Positions 47,335 to 56,861 are shown, numbered from the stretch's first letter. The stretch is 64,000 nucleotides of DNA from Tamlana sp. I1 (GCF_015355625.1 NZ_JACLAF010000017.1:33608-97607); one strand, 5' to 3'. Notes: generated by a model from the sequence alone, not told the origin. Translations and numbers: made by a program.

Positions 47335-48150
47335 ATGTACAACTTATTAAAAGGAAAGAAAGGGATCATTTTTGGAGCATTAGACTCAAATTCAATTGCT
47401 TGGAAAACTGCAGAACGCGTTCACGAAGAAGGCGGTGAGTTTGTATTAACCAATGCACCTGTAGCCATGAGAATGGGGCAAATTAATGAATTAGCCGAAA
47501 AAACAGGTTCTCAAATTATTCCTGCTGATGCTACATCACTTGAAGATTTACAAAAACTTGTAGATCAATCTATGGAAATTTTAGGAGGTAAAATTGATTT
47601 CGTATTGCATTCTATTGGTATGTCTATCAATGTTAGAAAAGGAAATCATTACACCAATCAGAATTACGATTTTACACAAAAAGGAACTGATGTTTCTGCA
47701 ATGTCATTTCATAAAGTAATGCAGACTTTATATAAGTCTGATGCCATGAACGAGTGGGGAAGTATTGTTGCTTTATCCTATATGGCTGCACAACGTGTTT
47801 TTCCAGATTACAACGATATGGCAGATAATAAGGCATATTTAGAAAGTATTGCACGTAGTTTTGGTTATTTCTTCGGAAGAGATAAAAAAGTGCGAGTAAA
47901 TACCATTTCACAATCACCAACGCCTACAACGGCAGGAAGTGGTGTAAAAGGTTTCGATGGCTTTATTTCTTACGCCGACAAAATGTCGCCTCTAGGAAAT
48001 GCAACTGCTTTAGATTGTGCAAATTATACCGTAACATTGTTTAGCGATTTAACAAAACGTGTTACTTTGCAAAACTTATACAACGATGGTGGCTTTAGCA
48101 ATATGGGCGTTAGCGATGCGGTTATGTCTGCCTTTGTAGAAAAAGAATAG
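47335..48150 (+). CDS. fabI: Enoyl-ACP reductase FabI
   Basis: Last step of each fatty-acid elongation round, using NADH. The 271-residue short-chain dehydrogenase has catalytic Y149, Y159 and K166 (YMAAQRVFPDYNDMADNK) with the Y-x6-K spacing of FabI, the cofactor region IIFGALDSNSIAW and LHSIG. Triclosan-type inhibitors act on this class. It has its own promoter and terminator. Confidence 0.97.
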   Translation: MYNLLKGKKGIIFGALDSNSIAWKTAERVHEEGGEFVLTNAPVAMRMGQINELAEKTGSQIIPADATSLEDLQKLVDQSMEILGGKIDFVLHSIGMSINVRKGNHYTNQNYDFTQKGTDVSAMSFHKVMQTLYKSDAMNEWGSIVALSYMAAQRVFPDYNDMADNKAYLESIARSFGYFFGRDKKVRVNTISQSPTPTTAGSGVKGFDGFISYADKMSPLGNATALDCANYTVTLFSDLTKRVTLQNLYNDGGFSNMGVSDAVMSAFVEKE

Positions 48151-48172
48151 AACAAATATATTTTTGCATGAG

Positions 48173-48198
48173 AGCCACCTGTTTATGGTGGCTTTTTT
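48173..48198 (+). terminator. Terminator of fabI
   Basis: AGCCACC (48173-48179) and GGTGGCT (48187-48193) with a 7-nt loop and a T run, 22 nt after the stop. Confidence 0.85.
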
Positions 48199-48263
48199 GT
48201 TTGTGTTGATAGCTTTTGAAGTTAAGTAAATTGTAAAAACCATGGCTTTGCCTTTGCTTTAAT

Positions 48264-48271
48264 TATTTTTG
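48264..48271 (+). promoter_or_regulatory. -7 promoter element of the glycosyltransferase-ybbR-coaE operon
   Basis: TATTTTTG matches TAnnTTTG, only 4 nt before the ATG at 48276, suggesting a nearly leaderless transcript. Two TTTG motifs (48247, 48253) lie too close for a standard -33 spacing. Confidence 0.4.
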
Positions 48272-48275
48272 TAAT

Positions 48276-49277
48276 ATGTCTATACAGTTTTCCTTTATTA
48301 TACCTGTGTACAATCGTCCTGACGAAATTCAAGAACTTTTAGAAAGTTTTGAAGCTATGGACGGCAATACACCATTTGAGATTGTAATTGTTGAAGATGG
48401 TTCAAGTTTATCATCAGAAACGGTGGTGAATTCTTTTCAAAACACATTGAACATCTCCTATTATTTTAAACCTAATTCAGGGCCTGGCGATTCCAGAAAC
48501 TATGGAATGCGTAAAGCTAAAGGGAATTACTTTATCATTTTAGATTCAGATTGCATTCTGCCCAAACAGTATTTAAATGAGGTTGTTAAGCATTTGGAAA
48601 TAGAATTTGTAGATTGTTTTGGAGGACCAGATGCAGCACACGAGTCGTTTTCAAATCTTCAAAAAGCAATTAATTTTTCTATGACTTCGTTTATCACTAC
48701 TGGTGGTATAAGAGGAAGAAAAGATAGCGTTGATAAATTTCAACCTAGAAGTTTTAACATGGGCCTTTCAAAAGCTGCTTTTGAAGCATCAAAAGGTTTT
48801 GGTAAAATTCATCCAGGTGAAGATCCCGATTTATCAATTAGACTTTGGGAATTGGGTTTTAAAACGACATTAATCACTGAAGCTTTTGTATACCATAAAC
48901 GCAGAATTTCTTGGCGTAACTTTTATAAGCAGGTTAATAAATTTGGATTAGTACGTCCTATTTTAAATGTATGGCACCCTTCAACAAAAAAAATAACCTA
49001 TTGGTTTCCGCTGGTTTTTTCTTTGGGTTTGATTTTCGCTATAATACTTTGGTTTTTTAATCTTAAATTCCTTTTTGTAGCTTATATGTTGTACTTTGTG
49101 TTAGCTTTTATTTTGGCTTTGGGAAGTTCAAAAAGTTTAAGCGTGGCGTTTTTAGTGATTCCAGCCATTTTAATACAGTTTTTTGGTTATGGTATTGGCT
49201 TTTTACGTGCCACTTTTGCCGTTTCTATATTAAACAAAAACCCTGAAACATATTTTCCAAAATTGTTTTTTAAGTAA
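48276..49277 (+). CDS. Family 2 glycosyltransferase with membrane tail
   Basis: A 333-residue protein. Residues 1-230 form a GT-A fold: FSFIIPVYNRPDEIQELLESF, VEDGSS, the LDSDCILP (D-x-D-like) metal site, and GEDPDLSIRLWELGF as acceptor-side motif. Two or three transmembrane helices follow (about 245-320), so it works at the cytoplasmic face of the inner membrane, probably in surface polysaccharide or glycolipid synthesis. Donor and acceptor unknown. It is 2 nt before ybbR, with coaE next. Confidence 0.9.
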   Translation: MSIQFSFIIPVYNRPDEIQELLESFEAMDGNTPFEIVIVEDGSSLSSETVVNSFQNTLNISYYFKPNSGPGDSRNYGMRKAKGNYFIILDSDCILPKQYLNEVVKHLEIEFVDCFGGPDAAHESFSNLQKAINFSMTSFITTGGIRGRKDSVDKFQPRSFNMGLSKAAFEASKGFGKIHPGEDPDLSIRLWELGFKTTLITEAFVYHKRRISWRNFYKQVNKFGLVRPILNVWHPSTKKITYWFPLVFSLGLIFAIILWFFNLKFLFVAYMLYFVLAFILALGSSKSLSVAFLVIPAILIQFFGYGIGFLRATFAVSILNKNPETYFPKLFFK

Positions 49278-49279
49278 CT

Positions 49280-50239
49280 ATGGTTAAAAGAATAAAATCT
49301 AAAATACTAACCTCAATTAAAAATAAAAGGATTAATGTATTTCTAATATTTTTAGTGTCTTCTTTTATTATTTTAATCTTTACTAAACTTTCAAAAAGCT
49401 ACACTGATACCATTCCTTTTGAGATTGAAAAAATTAATATTCCAGATGAATATGTAATTTTAAACGACTCAGTAAAGCTTAATATTACTTTAAAAACTCA
49501 CGGATTTAGGTGGTTAAACTATTATTTTTCAACACCAAAAGTAAAAATAGATTTTACAAATGATGTTTCTAAGGAAGGCGATGTTTTTATTTATAATAAA
49601 TCCAAAGCTTACCTAAACAACACACAGTTTGATAAAAAAGTAGAGCTTTTAAATTTATCTCCAGAAAAATTAAAATTTAGATACGGCGTAAATTTGGTTA
49701 AAAAAGTGCCTGTAAAATTACATATCGATGTTAATTACAGTCCCGGTTATAATACATCAACTAAAATGATAATTAACCCTGATTCTGTTCTTATTGTTGG
49801 ACCTGATGTATTAGTTTCAAAAATTAATTATTTAGATACTGAAACTAAAAAACTAAAAGATGTTCGAAGTGATTTACATGAAACGGTAAAATTAAAACTA
49901 CCTAAAAACGCTTCAGACATACAGTTTTCTTCAACTCAAATTACTGCAAAAGCAACCGTTGAGAAATTCACAGAGGGCACCCTTAAAATTCCTGTTTCCG
50001 TTATTAATGTGCCTGAAAACATAATAATAAAGTTTTTCCCTAAAGTGGTTAGCGTTTCTTATTATGTAAGTTTATCCAATTTTGAGAAAATTACTGCTAA
50101 AGATTTTGAAGTCATTTGTGATTACAAGAAAACAAATGAGGAGCAATCTTTTCTAATTCCTGAATTAACAAAGGTTCCTGAACTTGTGAAATATTCTAAA
50201 ATTAATCAACAACGCGTAGAATTTATTATAACAAAATGA
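49280..50239 (+). CDS. YbbR-like domain protein
   Basis: A 319-residue protein with one N-terminal transmembrane helix (about 19-37) and an extracytoplasmic region of two to three YbbR-like beta domains (PVKLHIDVNYSPGYN, PDSVLIVGPDVLVSKI, LKIPVSVINVPENI). YbbR (CdaR) proteins regulate di-AMP cyclase in Firmicutes; Bacteroidota members are less clear. It overlaps coaE by 4 nt. There is no cdaA in the window. Confidence 0.85.
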   Translation: MVKRIKSKILTSIKNKRINVFLIFLVSSFIILIFTKLSKSYTDTIPFEIEKINIPDEYVILNDSVKLNITLKTHGFRWLNYYFSTPKVKIDFTNDVSKEGDVFIYNKSKAYLNNTQFDKKVELLNLSPEKLKFRYGVNLVKKVPVKLHIDVNYSPGYNTSTKMIINPDSVLIVGPDVLVSKINYLDTETKKLKDVRSDLHETVKLKLPKNASDIQFSSTQITAKATVEKFTEGTLKIPVSVINVPENIIIKFFPKVVSVSYYVSLSNFEKITAKDFEVICDYKKTNEEQSFLIPELTKVPELVKYSKINQQRVEFIITK

Positions 50240-50826
50240 TTGTAGTTGGACTTACAGGTGGCATTGGAAGCGGTAAAACTACCGTGGCTAAAATGTTTAA
50301 AGACTTAGGTGTACCCGTTTATATCGCTGATGATGAGGCTAAAAAGCTTATGCTTGAATCGAAAACAATCAAGCAGGAATTAATTCAGTTATTTGGGGAA
50401 AATGCGTATATTAAGGAGGGATTAAATAAGCCTTTTATTGCAAACATTATTTTTAATGATAAATCGTATCTCCAAAAAATGAACCAGATTGTTCATCCAA
50501 GGGTAGCCGAACATTTTAAATCATGGGCTATAAAACAAGATGCCCCTTATGTGATAAAAGAAGTTGCTATTTTATTTGAAAACGGTGGACATGAAGCTTG
50601 CGATTATGTTATTACGGTTACAGCGAGCAAAGAAATTAGGATAGAACGCTTGTTAGAACGTGATGAAACTTCGGTTGAAAAAATTGAAGCTATTATGAAA
50701 AATCAATGGTCAGATGAAGAAAAAATTAAACGCTCACAGTTTGTTATTTTTAATAATACTTTGGAGGAAACACGGGAGCAAGTTTTAAAAGTTCATCAAG
50801 AAATTATTAGAATTCTCAAATTTTAA
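50236..50826 (+). CDS. coaE: Dephospho-CoA kinase
   Basis: Final step of coenzyme A synthesis. The 196-residue P-loop kinase has Walker A GGIGSGKTTVAKMF at about 8-21, DDEAKKLM, IVHPRVAEHF and LLERD, all typical for CoaE. Co-transcribed with ybbR by a 4-nt overlap. Confidence 0.96.
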   Translation: MIVVGLTGGIGSGKTTVAKMFKDLGVPVYIADDEAKKLMLESKTIKQELIQLFGENAYIKEGLNKPFIANIIFNDKSYLQKMNQIVHPRVAEHFKSWAIKQDAPYVIKEVAILFENGGHEACDYVITVTASKEIRIERLLERDETSVEKIEAIMKNQWSDEEKIKRSQFVIFNNTLEETREQVLKVHQEIIRILKF

Positions 50827-50876
50827 CATTTTTGTTAATGTAAGGTTAAAAGATAAGAGTTTTAATGTTAAAATGT

Positions 50877-50884
50877 TAATTTTG
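50877..50884 (+). promoter_or_regulatory. -7-like element just before the sensor kinase gene
   Basis: TAATTTTG matches TAnnTTTG but ends only 4 nt before the ATG at 50889, which would put the transcription start at or near the start codon. Either the transcript is leaderless or the match is chance. Confidence 0.35.
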
Positions 50885-50888
50885 AACG

Positions 50889-52457
50889 ATGAGCAAAAAG
50901 ATATTTATCTTACTTATAATACTTATGAGCTTGTCTCTAATTGGTATTATATCCATTCAGGCTTACTATATAAATGATTCTGTCGAAAATCAAAAGGATC
51001 GTTTTAAATCTAATGTGGTCACTGTTTTAAACAATGTTTCTAACACCATTGAAGAAAACGAATTCGAAAAGTATTTCACAGAATATTTAAGTTTAGATAA
51101 AGAAAAAAAAGCAGATGAAGAAGCTGTTTCTCAGCTGCTTATTTATAGAAAAAATAACAGTACCAAAGAAACGCTTATTTATAAAAGTAACGTTTTAGAA
51201 GAAGACTATAGATTGTCTTCATCGCTCTTTGACATTGGTTTAGATAGTCTTGATATTACAAATATTATAGGGAATTCAAGCACTGAAATTTATAGTAATA
51301 TGGAATCGGCAGATAAGGATTTAAAAAGTCCGATTTCAAAAATTATTAGAAGCGGAACGATTGATGAAGCCCAAAAATTAAGTTTCGAGAAAAATTTTAA
51401 AGAGGTTTTAAAAAGAAAGCCTGTTTATAAAAGAGTTTCAAAAGAAGAAATTAAGAGTTTATTGTCTGAAAAACTTCAAAAATATGGAATCGGAATCGAT
51501 TTTGAATTTGCAGTTTATGGCAATGATTTAGCGACGAAAGTACACAGTGATAATTTTGAATATGATAAAGAATCTACTTTTGGTGTGCCTATTTTTTACG
51601 ATGAAAATAACCGTAGCCTTTATAGACTATTAGTAAATTTTCCAGACGATAGAAAATTTATTCTGTCGGGTATCTTGGGCATGATTTTGCTATCAGTAAT
51701 GTTTACATTAATCATTATTCTAGCTTATGGCTCTGCGTTGTATCAATTAGTAAAACAGCGTAAAATTTCTGAAATTAAAACAGATTTTATAAACAACATG
51801 ACGCATGAGTTTAAAACACCTATTGCAACCATTAATTTAGCTTTAGATGCGATTAAAAATCCAAAAGTTATAGATGATAAGGAAAAGGTTTATAGATACC
51901 TTGGAATGATTAAGGAGGAAAATAAACGTATGCATGCGCAAGTTGAAAATGTATTAAGAATATCTAAATTAGAAAAAAACGAACTTAATATAACCAAAGA
52001 TAGAGTTAACTTACATGAGTTAATTGAAGATGCTATTACGCATGTAGAATTAATTGTAGAAGACCGTCAAGGCTATATAAAAACGTTTTTAGATGCCGAA
52101 AAAACATCGATTTTAGCCAATGAAACACATTTTACCAATGTGATTGTAAATATGTTGGATAATGCCATTAAGTATTCGCCAGAAGCACCTCAAATAGAAG
52201 TGTATACCGAAAACGTAGGCACCAATATATTATTAAAAGTAAAAGATCATGGTAGCGGAATGAGTAAAGCTGCTGCCAAAAAAGTGTTCGAAAAATTTTA
52301 TAGAGAACACACCGGAAATATTCATAACGTAAAAGGCCACGGTTTAGGTTTGGCCTATGTTAAAAGAATTGTAGAAGACCATCAAGGTCATGTATCAGTA
52401 GAAAGTGAAAAAGACAAAGGAAGCACATTTACCATAAAGCTTCCCTTAATATCATAG
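50889..52457 (+). CDS. Two-component sensor histidine kinase
   Basis: A 522-residue inner-membrane kinase: transmembrane helix 1 at about 6-26, a periplasmic sensor of about 230 residues, helix 2 at about 260-285, then HisKA with phospho-acceptor H306 (NMTHEFKTPIATINLA) and the ATPase domain with N box (NMLDNAIKYSPEAP), G1 (VKDHGSGM), F box (FEKFYRE) and G2 (GHGLGLAYV). It resembles the RprX type of Bacteroidota. The partner regulator is encoded 4 nt downstream. The signal cannot be read from the sensor domain. Confidence 0.95.
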   Translation: MSKKIFILLIILMSLSLIGIISIQAYYINDSVENQKDRFKSNVVTVLNNVSNTIEENEFEKYFTEYLSLDKEKKADEEAVSQLLIYRKNNSTKETLIYKSNVLEEDYRLSSSLFDIGLDSLDITNIIGNSSTEIYSNMESADKDLKSPISKIIRSGTIDEAQKLSFEKNFKEVLKRKPVYKRVSKEEIKSLLSEKLQKYGIGIDFEFAVYGNDLATKVHSDNFEYDKESTFGVPIFYDENNRSLYRLLVNFPDDRKFILSGILGMILLSVMFTLIIILAYGSALYQLVKQRKISEIKTDFINNMTHEFKTPIATINLALDAIKNPKVIDDKEKVYRYLGMIKEENKRMHAQVENVLRISKLEKNELNITKDRVNLHELIEDAITHVELIVEDRQGYIKTFLDAEKTSILANETHFTNVIVNMLDNAIKYSPEAPQIEVYTENVGTNILLKVKDHGSGMSKAAAKKVFEKFYREHTGNIHNVKGHGLGLAYVKRIVEDHQGHVSVESEKDKGSTFTIKLPLIS

Positions 52458-52461
52458 CATT

Positions 52462-53166
52462 ATGGAAGAGCAAAAAAAGAAAATATTATTAGTTGAAGAC
52501 GATCCTAATTTTGGAACCGTTCTGAAAGATTATTTAATGATGAACGATTACGAAGTTACTCATGCTAAAAACGGCATGGAAGGTTTCGAAAAGTTTAAAA
52601 AAGATGATTTTGATCTATGTATCCTTGATGTGATGATGCCTTATAAAGACGGGTTTACATTAGCAAAGGAAATTAGAGAAATGAACACCGACGTGCCAAT
52701 TATATTCCTAACGGCTAAAACCATGAAGGAAGACGTTTTAAAAGGGTATAAAGTGGGAGCAGACGACTATTTAAATAAACCTTTTGATAGTGAAGTATTG
52801 CTGATGAAGATTAAAGCCATCATGCAACGTAAGGCGACAGAAACCATCTCAGATAGCAAACAGTTTGAATTTAAAATTGGCGCATTCGATTTAAATTCTA
52901 AACTACGTTTCTTAAAATACAATGGGGGAGAACCGGTTAAGTTATCTCCTAAAGAAAACGAATTATTACGCTTATTGGCACTTCATGAAAATGATTTAAT
53001 GCCAAGAGAATTAGCACTAACAAAAATATGGCGCGATGATAATTATTTTACATCACGTAGTATGGATGTGTACATTGCTAAACTTCGTAAATATTTAAAG
53101 TTAGATGAAAAAGTAGAAATACTTAACATTCACGGCGAAGGATTTAGGTTGGTAGTAAACCCTTAA
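52462..53166 (+). CDS. OmpR-family response regulator
   Basis: A 234-residue regulator with a receiver domain (phosphorylated D56 in LCILDVMMPYKDG, acidic pair VEDDPN, K105-type lysine in LNKPFDSEVL) and an OmpR/PhoB winged helix (VKLSPKENELLRLLALHEND, YFTSRSMDVYIAKLRKYL, HGEGFRLV). It is the partner of the preceding kinase; RprY-like. A terminator closes the pair. Confidence 0.96.
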   Translation: MEEQKKKILLVEDDPNFGTVLKDYLMMNDYEVTHAKNGMEGFEKFKKDDFDLCILDVMMPYKDGFTLAKEIREMNTDVPIIFLTAKTMKEDVLKGYKVGADDYLNKPFDSEVLLMKIKAIMQRKATETISDSKQFEFKIGAFDLNSKLRFLKYNGGEPVKLSPKENELLRLLALHENDLMPRELALTKIWRDDNYFTSRSMDVYIAKLRKYLKLDEKVEILNIHGEGFRLVVNP

Positions 53167-53189
53167 ATAAATCCGGTTTATATTAAAAG

Positions 53190-53216
53190 AATCCAGCTTT
53201 ATGCTGGATTTTTTTT
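53190..53216 (+). terminator. Terminator of the two-component operon
   Basis: AATCCAGC and GCTGGATT form an 8-bp stem with a 5-nt loop, followed by TTTTTT, 24 nt after the response regulator stop. Confidence 0.85.
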
Positions 53217-53292
53217 GCTTGTATTTTATGTAAAAGTCAGAATTTTAATAACATATTTTATTATCTTGAATTTTTAATTTTTAAAATGCTTA

Positions 53293-55734
53293 ATGGCTTT
53301 AAATAAAGAACTTGAATTGGCATGGTCGTTTGTAAATACAACAAACCGATCTATTTTTTTAACAGGAAAAGCAGGAACTGGTAAAACCACATTTTTACAC
53401 CGTTTAAAAAAAGACAGTTTAAAGCGCATGGTGGTTGTGGCTCCAACTGGTGTAGCCGCAATAAATGCTAAAGGGGTTACTATTCATTCCTTTTTTCAAA
53501 TGCCATTCGGACCTATTTTGCCGGATACCGATTTAAACGCTTCTCAAGGTTTTAATAGAAAATTCAGTAAAACTAAAATTAATATTATTAAGTCGATGGA
53601 CTTATTAGTTATCGATGAGATTAGTATGGTTCGAGCCGATTTGTTAGATGGTATTGATAAAACTCTCCGTAGGTTTAGAACTCACGACAAGGTTTTTGGA
53701 GGTGTACAGGTTTTAATGATTGGCGATTTACAACAGCTTTCTCCAGTTGTTAAAGACCAAGAGTGGGCACTTTTAAAACAACATTATAGAAATGCTTTCT
53801 TTTTTAGTAGTCATGCTTATGCGCAATGTAATGCGATTTCCATCGAGTTAAAACATATTTATAGGCAAGAAAACCCCAAGTTTATTGAGATTTTAAATGA
53901 AATTAGAAATAATGCTTTATCTGAAGCAGGCGCTAATGAATTAAATAAACGGTACATTCCAAATTTTGCCCCAGAACCCGATGCGGGCTATATTTCATTA
54001 ACGACTCATAATAACAAAGCCGAAGCTACAAATAAAGCAGAGCTTGATAAATTAGACGCCAAAATACATACCTATAAAGCCGTAGTAGAAGGGAAGTTTC
54101 CAGAATATGCTTATCCCAATAGCGAATCTTTAGATTTAAAAGTTGGGGCGCAAGTTATGTTTGTTAAAAATGATAGCGATCCTGCTAAGCGTTATTTTAA
54201 TGGGAAAATTGGAAAAGTTATTCTTTTAGAACAGGATGAAGTGGTTGTGCACTGTTCTGATGACGATTTTAATATCGAGGTAACTCCCGAAATTTGGGAA
54301 AATATAAATTATACGGTCGATAAGGAAACCAAAGCGATTTCTGAAGAAAAAATAGGTTCCTATACTCAAATGCCACTGCGTTTGGCTTGGTCTATTACCA
54401 TACATAAAAGTCAGGGTTTAACTTTTGAAAAAGCGATTATAGACGCCCAAGGTGCTTTTGCTCACGGTCAAACTTATGTGGCATTAAGTAGATGCAAATC
54501 GTTGGAAGGTTTGGTCCTAAAAAGTAAAATTCATTCCAATCAAATTATTAGCGATAGTAATGTGATAACTTTTAATGAAAACGCTGAAAAAAATGCTCCC
54601 GATGATGTTGTTTTAGAACATTCAAAGCAGCATTTTCAATTGGATTTGATCCATGAAATTTTTCAGTTTTATGAGTTCTTATATCCTGTAAATCGCATTT
54701 TAGATATTTATTATAAAAATAAAAACAGTATCGAAGGTAAAATTGAGGAGCCATTTTTAAATATTAAAAACACACTCACGCAGTTTTTAAAAGTGACAAA
54801 CGGATTTATTTCCCAATTGAAACAGCTTTCTGAAAATGCCGGTTTACCCGAATCAAATGCTGTAGTTCAAGAACGTTTTATCAAGGCTATTGGCTATTTT
54901 AGTGAAGAAACACAAACACATATTGTAACACCCTTAAAAACTTTAGCATTTACTACCGATAACCAAGCTATTGGTGGCGAGATTACTAAAAATTTAGATG
55001 CTTTTGAAGAATTATTGGCTGTTAAATTACTTTATTTTAAAGAATTAAAAAGTGGTTTTAAAACTTTGTCATTTTTAGAGTTACGGGCAAAATCTGTGTT
55101 TATGGGTAAAGACAAGCCTAGGAAATCCAGACAAAAAGTTGCCGATGGCACAAGTCATGTTGAGCTTTTTGAAAGTTTACGAGTGTTAAGAAACGAGATT
55201 GCAGCGGAAAAAAGCTTGGTACATTTTCAAGTGTTTACTCAAAAGGCACTGTATGAAATGTGCGAAACTTTACCTACAAACAAAAATGAATTACTTAAAA
55301 TAAACGGTATGGGGAAAACCCGTGTTGAAAAATACGGCAATGCCATTTTAAAAGTAATAAACGATTATTGTGAGGAAAACGATATAGAAACTTCTCAAGA
55401 GGTTGCTATTTTTGAAGATAAACCTAAAAAGAAAAAAGGGGATACCAAGAGAGAATCATTAAATCTATTTAAATCGGGAAAGACGTTAACCGAAATTGCC
55501 GACATAAGAGAACTTAATGAGAGTACTATTTTTGGACACCTTGCTAGTTTTATACCCACTGGAGATGTACAGGTTTTTGATTTGATGTCGAAACCCCATT
55601 ACGAGGAATTAAAAAACATCATTCCCAAAAAAGAATTTGAGAATTTATCCGACTTAAAGCATCAATTGGATGAAAAATACAGTTACGGTGAGTTGCGTTT
55701 AATGTTAGAAGAATTAAAAATAACGAAGCGTTAG
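53293..55734 (+). CDS. PIF1-like helicase with HRDC and helix-turn-helix tail
   Basis: An 813-residue protein. The first half is a superfamily 1B helicase of the PIF1/RecD type: Walker A TGKAGTGKTTF (about 23-33), VIDEISMVRADLLDGID, GDLQQLSPVV, and near 360 the LAWSITIHKSQGLTF and YVALSRCKSLEGL motifs. A middle region of about 200 residues is helical. A HRDC domain (about 630-700: LFESLRVLRNEIAAEK ... LLKINGMGKTRVEKYG) follows, then an HTH_40-like segment (LNLFKSGKTLTEIADIRELNESTIFGHLASF) as in the tail of RecQ-type helicases. Probably works on replication or recombination intermediates. The mixed SF1 and RecQ-style tail is noteworthy. Confidence 0.9.
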   Translation: MALNKELELAWSFVNTTNRSIFLTGKAGTGKTTFLHRLKKDSLKRMVVVAPTGVAAINAKGVTIHSFFQMPFGPILPDTDLNASQGFNRKFSKTKINIIKSMDLLVIDEISMVRADLLDGIDKTLRRFRTHDKVFGGVQVLMIGDLQQLSPVVKDQEWALLKQHYRNAFFFSSHAYAQCNAISIELKHIYRQENPKFIEILNEIRNNALSEAGANELNKRYIPNFAPEPDAGYISLTTHNNKAEATNKAELDKLDAKIHTYKAVVEGKFPEYAYPNSESLDLKVGAQVMFVKNDSDPAKRYFNGKIGKVILLEQDEVVVHCSDDDFNIEVTPEIWENINYTVDKETKAISEEKIGSYTQMPLRLAWSITIHKSQGLTFEKAIIDAQGAFAHGQTYVALSRCKSLEGLVLKSKIHSNQIISDSNVITFNENAEKNAPDDVVLEHSKQHFQLDLIHEIFQFYEFLYPVNRILDIYYKNKNSIEGKIEEPFLNIKNTLTQFLKVTNGFISQLKQLSENAGLPESNAVVQERFIKAIGYFSEETQTHIVTPLKTLAFTTDNQAIGGEITKNLDAFEELLAVKLLYFKELKSGFKTLSFLELRAKSVFMGKDKPRKSRQKVADGTSHVELFESLRVLRNEIAAEKSLVHFQVFTQKALYEMCETLPTNKNELLKINGMGKTRVEKYGNAILKVINDYCEENDIETSQEVAIFEDKPKKKKGDTKRESLNLFKSGKTLTEIADIRELNESTIFGHLASFIPTGDVQVFDLMSKPHYEELKNIIPKKEFENLSDLKHQLDEKYSYGELRLMLEELKITKR

Positions 55735-55968
55735 TTATTTCTTATTAAACATACTATCCATGATGGTTTTAATGCCTTTAAAAATTAAGAAAATGGCCAA
55801 AATACAAACGGCACAAGCAATGATAAATAATGGGTAGTAAAACGGAGAATTAGGCTTGCTATAGGCTAGACTTAGTAAAATAGGGCCAGAAAACAGGCAT
55901 AAAACAGCAAAAAGTAATGTTTTAAGGCCTTTTGCTAAAACGGTTTTATCTGTTTTATTAGTTTCCAT
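55735..55968 (-). CDS. DUF6095 small membrane protein
   Basis: A 77-residue protein with two transmembrane helices (about 17-36 and 45-66) and charged ends, of a family in Bacteroidota that I know as DUF6095. Its start overlaps the end of murQ by 11 nt, so both are translated from one message. Function unknown; perhaps linked to peptidoglycan recycling by position only. The stop is directly adjacent to the stop of the convergent helicase gene. Confidence 0.8.
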   Translation of the reverse strand: METNKTDKTVLAKGLKTLLFAVLCLFSGPILLSLAYSKPNSPFYYPLFIIACAVCILAIFLIFKGIKTIMDSMFNKK

Positions 55969-56776
55969 GGTTGTAGTTTTTTATAGCAGCTCTAACATTT
56001 TTATGCTCCGTTAATAATTGGGAAGCAATCTCTTGAGTCACATTTATCTCAGCCATAATCATACGAATACCGCGGTCAACAAGTTTGTTATTACTTAATT
56101 GCATATCTACCATTTTATTGCCTTTTACATGTCCTAACTGAATCATTGTAGAGGTTGTAATCATATTAAGCACTAGTTTTTGAGCCGTACCAGCTTTCAT
56201 TCTTGAGCTTCCAGTTACAAATTCGGGACCAACAACAACTTCAATAGGGAATTGTGCTGTTTGTGATAACGGACTGTTTTTATTGCAGGTTATGCAACCT
56301 GTAATGATTTGGTTTTTATTGCAAGCCTCTAAAGCAGCGATAACATATGGCGTGGTTCCTGAAGCTGCAATGCCAATAACCACATCGTTTTTATTGATGT
56401 TATATGCTTGTAAATCTTTCCAACCTTGTGTGGTGGAATCTTCAGCAAATTCAACGGCTTTTCTAATAGCAGAATCGCCTCCTGCAATTATTCCAATAAC
56501 CAAATCGAAAGGCACACCAAAAGTAGGCGGGCATTCCGAAGCATCTAAAATGCCTAACCTTCCGCTGGTTCCTGCCCCCATATAAAATAAACGTCCGCCA
56601 ACTTTTAGCTTTTCAACAATTTGTAGCACCAAGGCTTCAATTTGAGGTAAAGCGTTTTCAACAGCTGTAGGAACAGATTTATCTTCGTTATTTATATTTT
56701 GTAATAATTCGGAAACAGACATCTTTTCTAGATGATTGTAATTCGAATCTTGCTCGGTCGTTTTAGTGAAACTCAT
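55958..56776 (-). CDS. murQ: N-acetylmuramic acid 6-phosphate etherase
   Basis: Cleaves the lactyl ether of MurNAc-6-phosphate during cell-wall recycling. The 272-residue SIS-domain enzyme shows MGAGTSGRLGILDASECPPTFG with the catalytic glutamate, GIAASGTTPYVIAALEACN and GSSRMKAGTAQKLVLNM, all diagnostic for MurQ. It lacks the GckR-like extension. It pairs with DUF6095. A MurNAc kinase or transporter is not nearby. Confidence 0.95.
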   Translation of the reverse strand: MSFTKTTEQDSNYNHLEKMSVSELLQNINNEDKSVPTAVENALPQIEALVLQIVEKLKVGGRLFYMGAGTSGRLGILDASECPPTFGVPFDLVIGIIAGGDSAIRKAVEFAEDSTTQGWKDLQAYNINKNDVVIGIAASGTTPYVIAALEACNKNQIITGCITCNKNSPLSQTAQFPIEVVVGPEFVTGSSRMKAGTAQKLVLNMITTSTMIQLGHVKGNKMVDMQLSNNKLVDRGIRMIMAEINVTQEIASQLLTEHKNVRAAIKNYNHGN

Positions 56777-56780
56777 GTTT

Positions 56781-56788
56781 CAAAAATA
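56781..56788 (-). promoter_or_regulatory. -7 promoter element of murQ
   Basis: The minus strand reads TATTTTTG, ending 4 nt before the murQ ATG. As for the genes at 48276 and 50889, this predicts a very short or absent leader. Confidence 0.4.
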
Positions 56789-56861
56789 CGTAAATTTTTA
56801 GTTTACATCATTTCCAACACATATATCCTTTTGGAATTTTTAGTGTGAAGATTTTGGAAAA

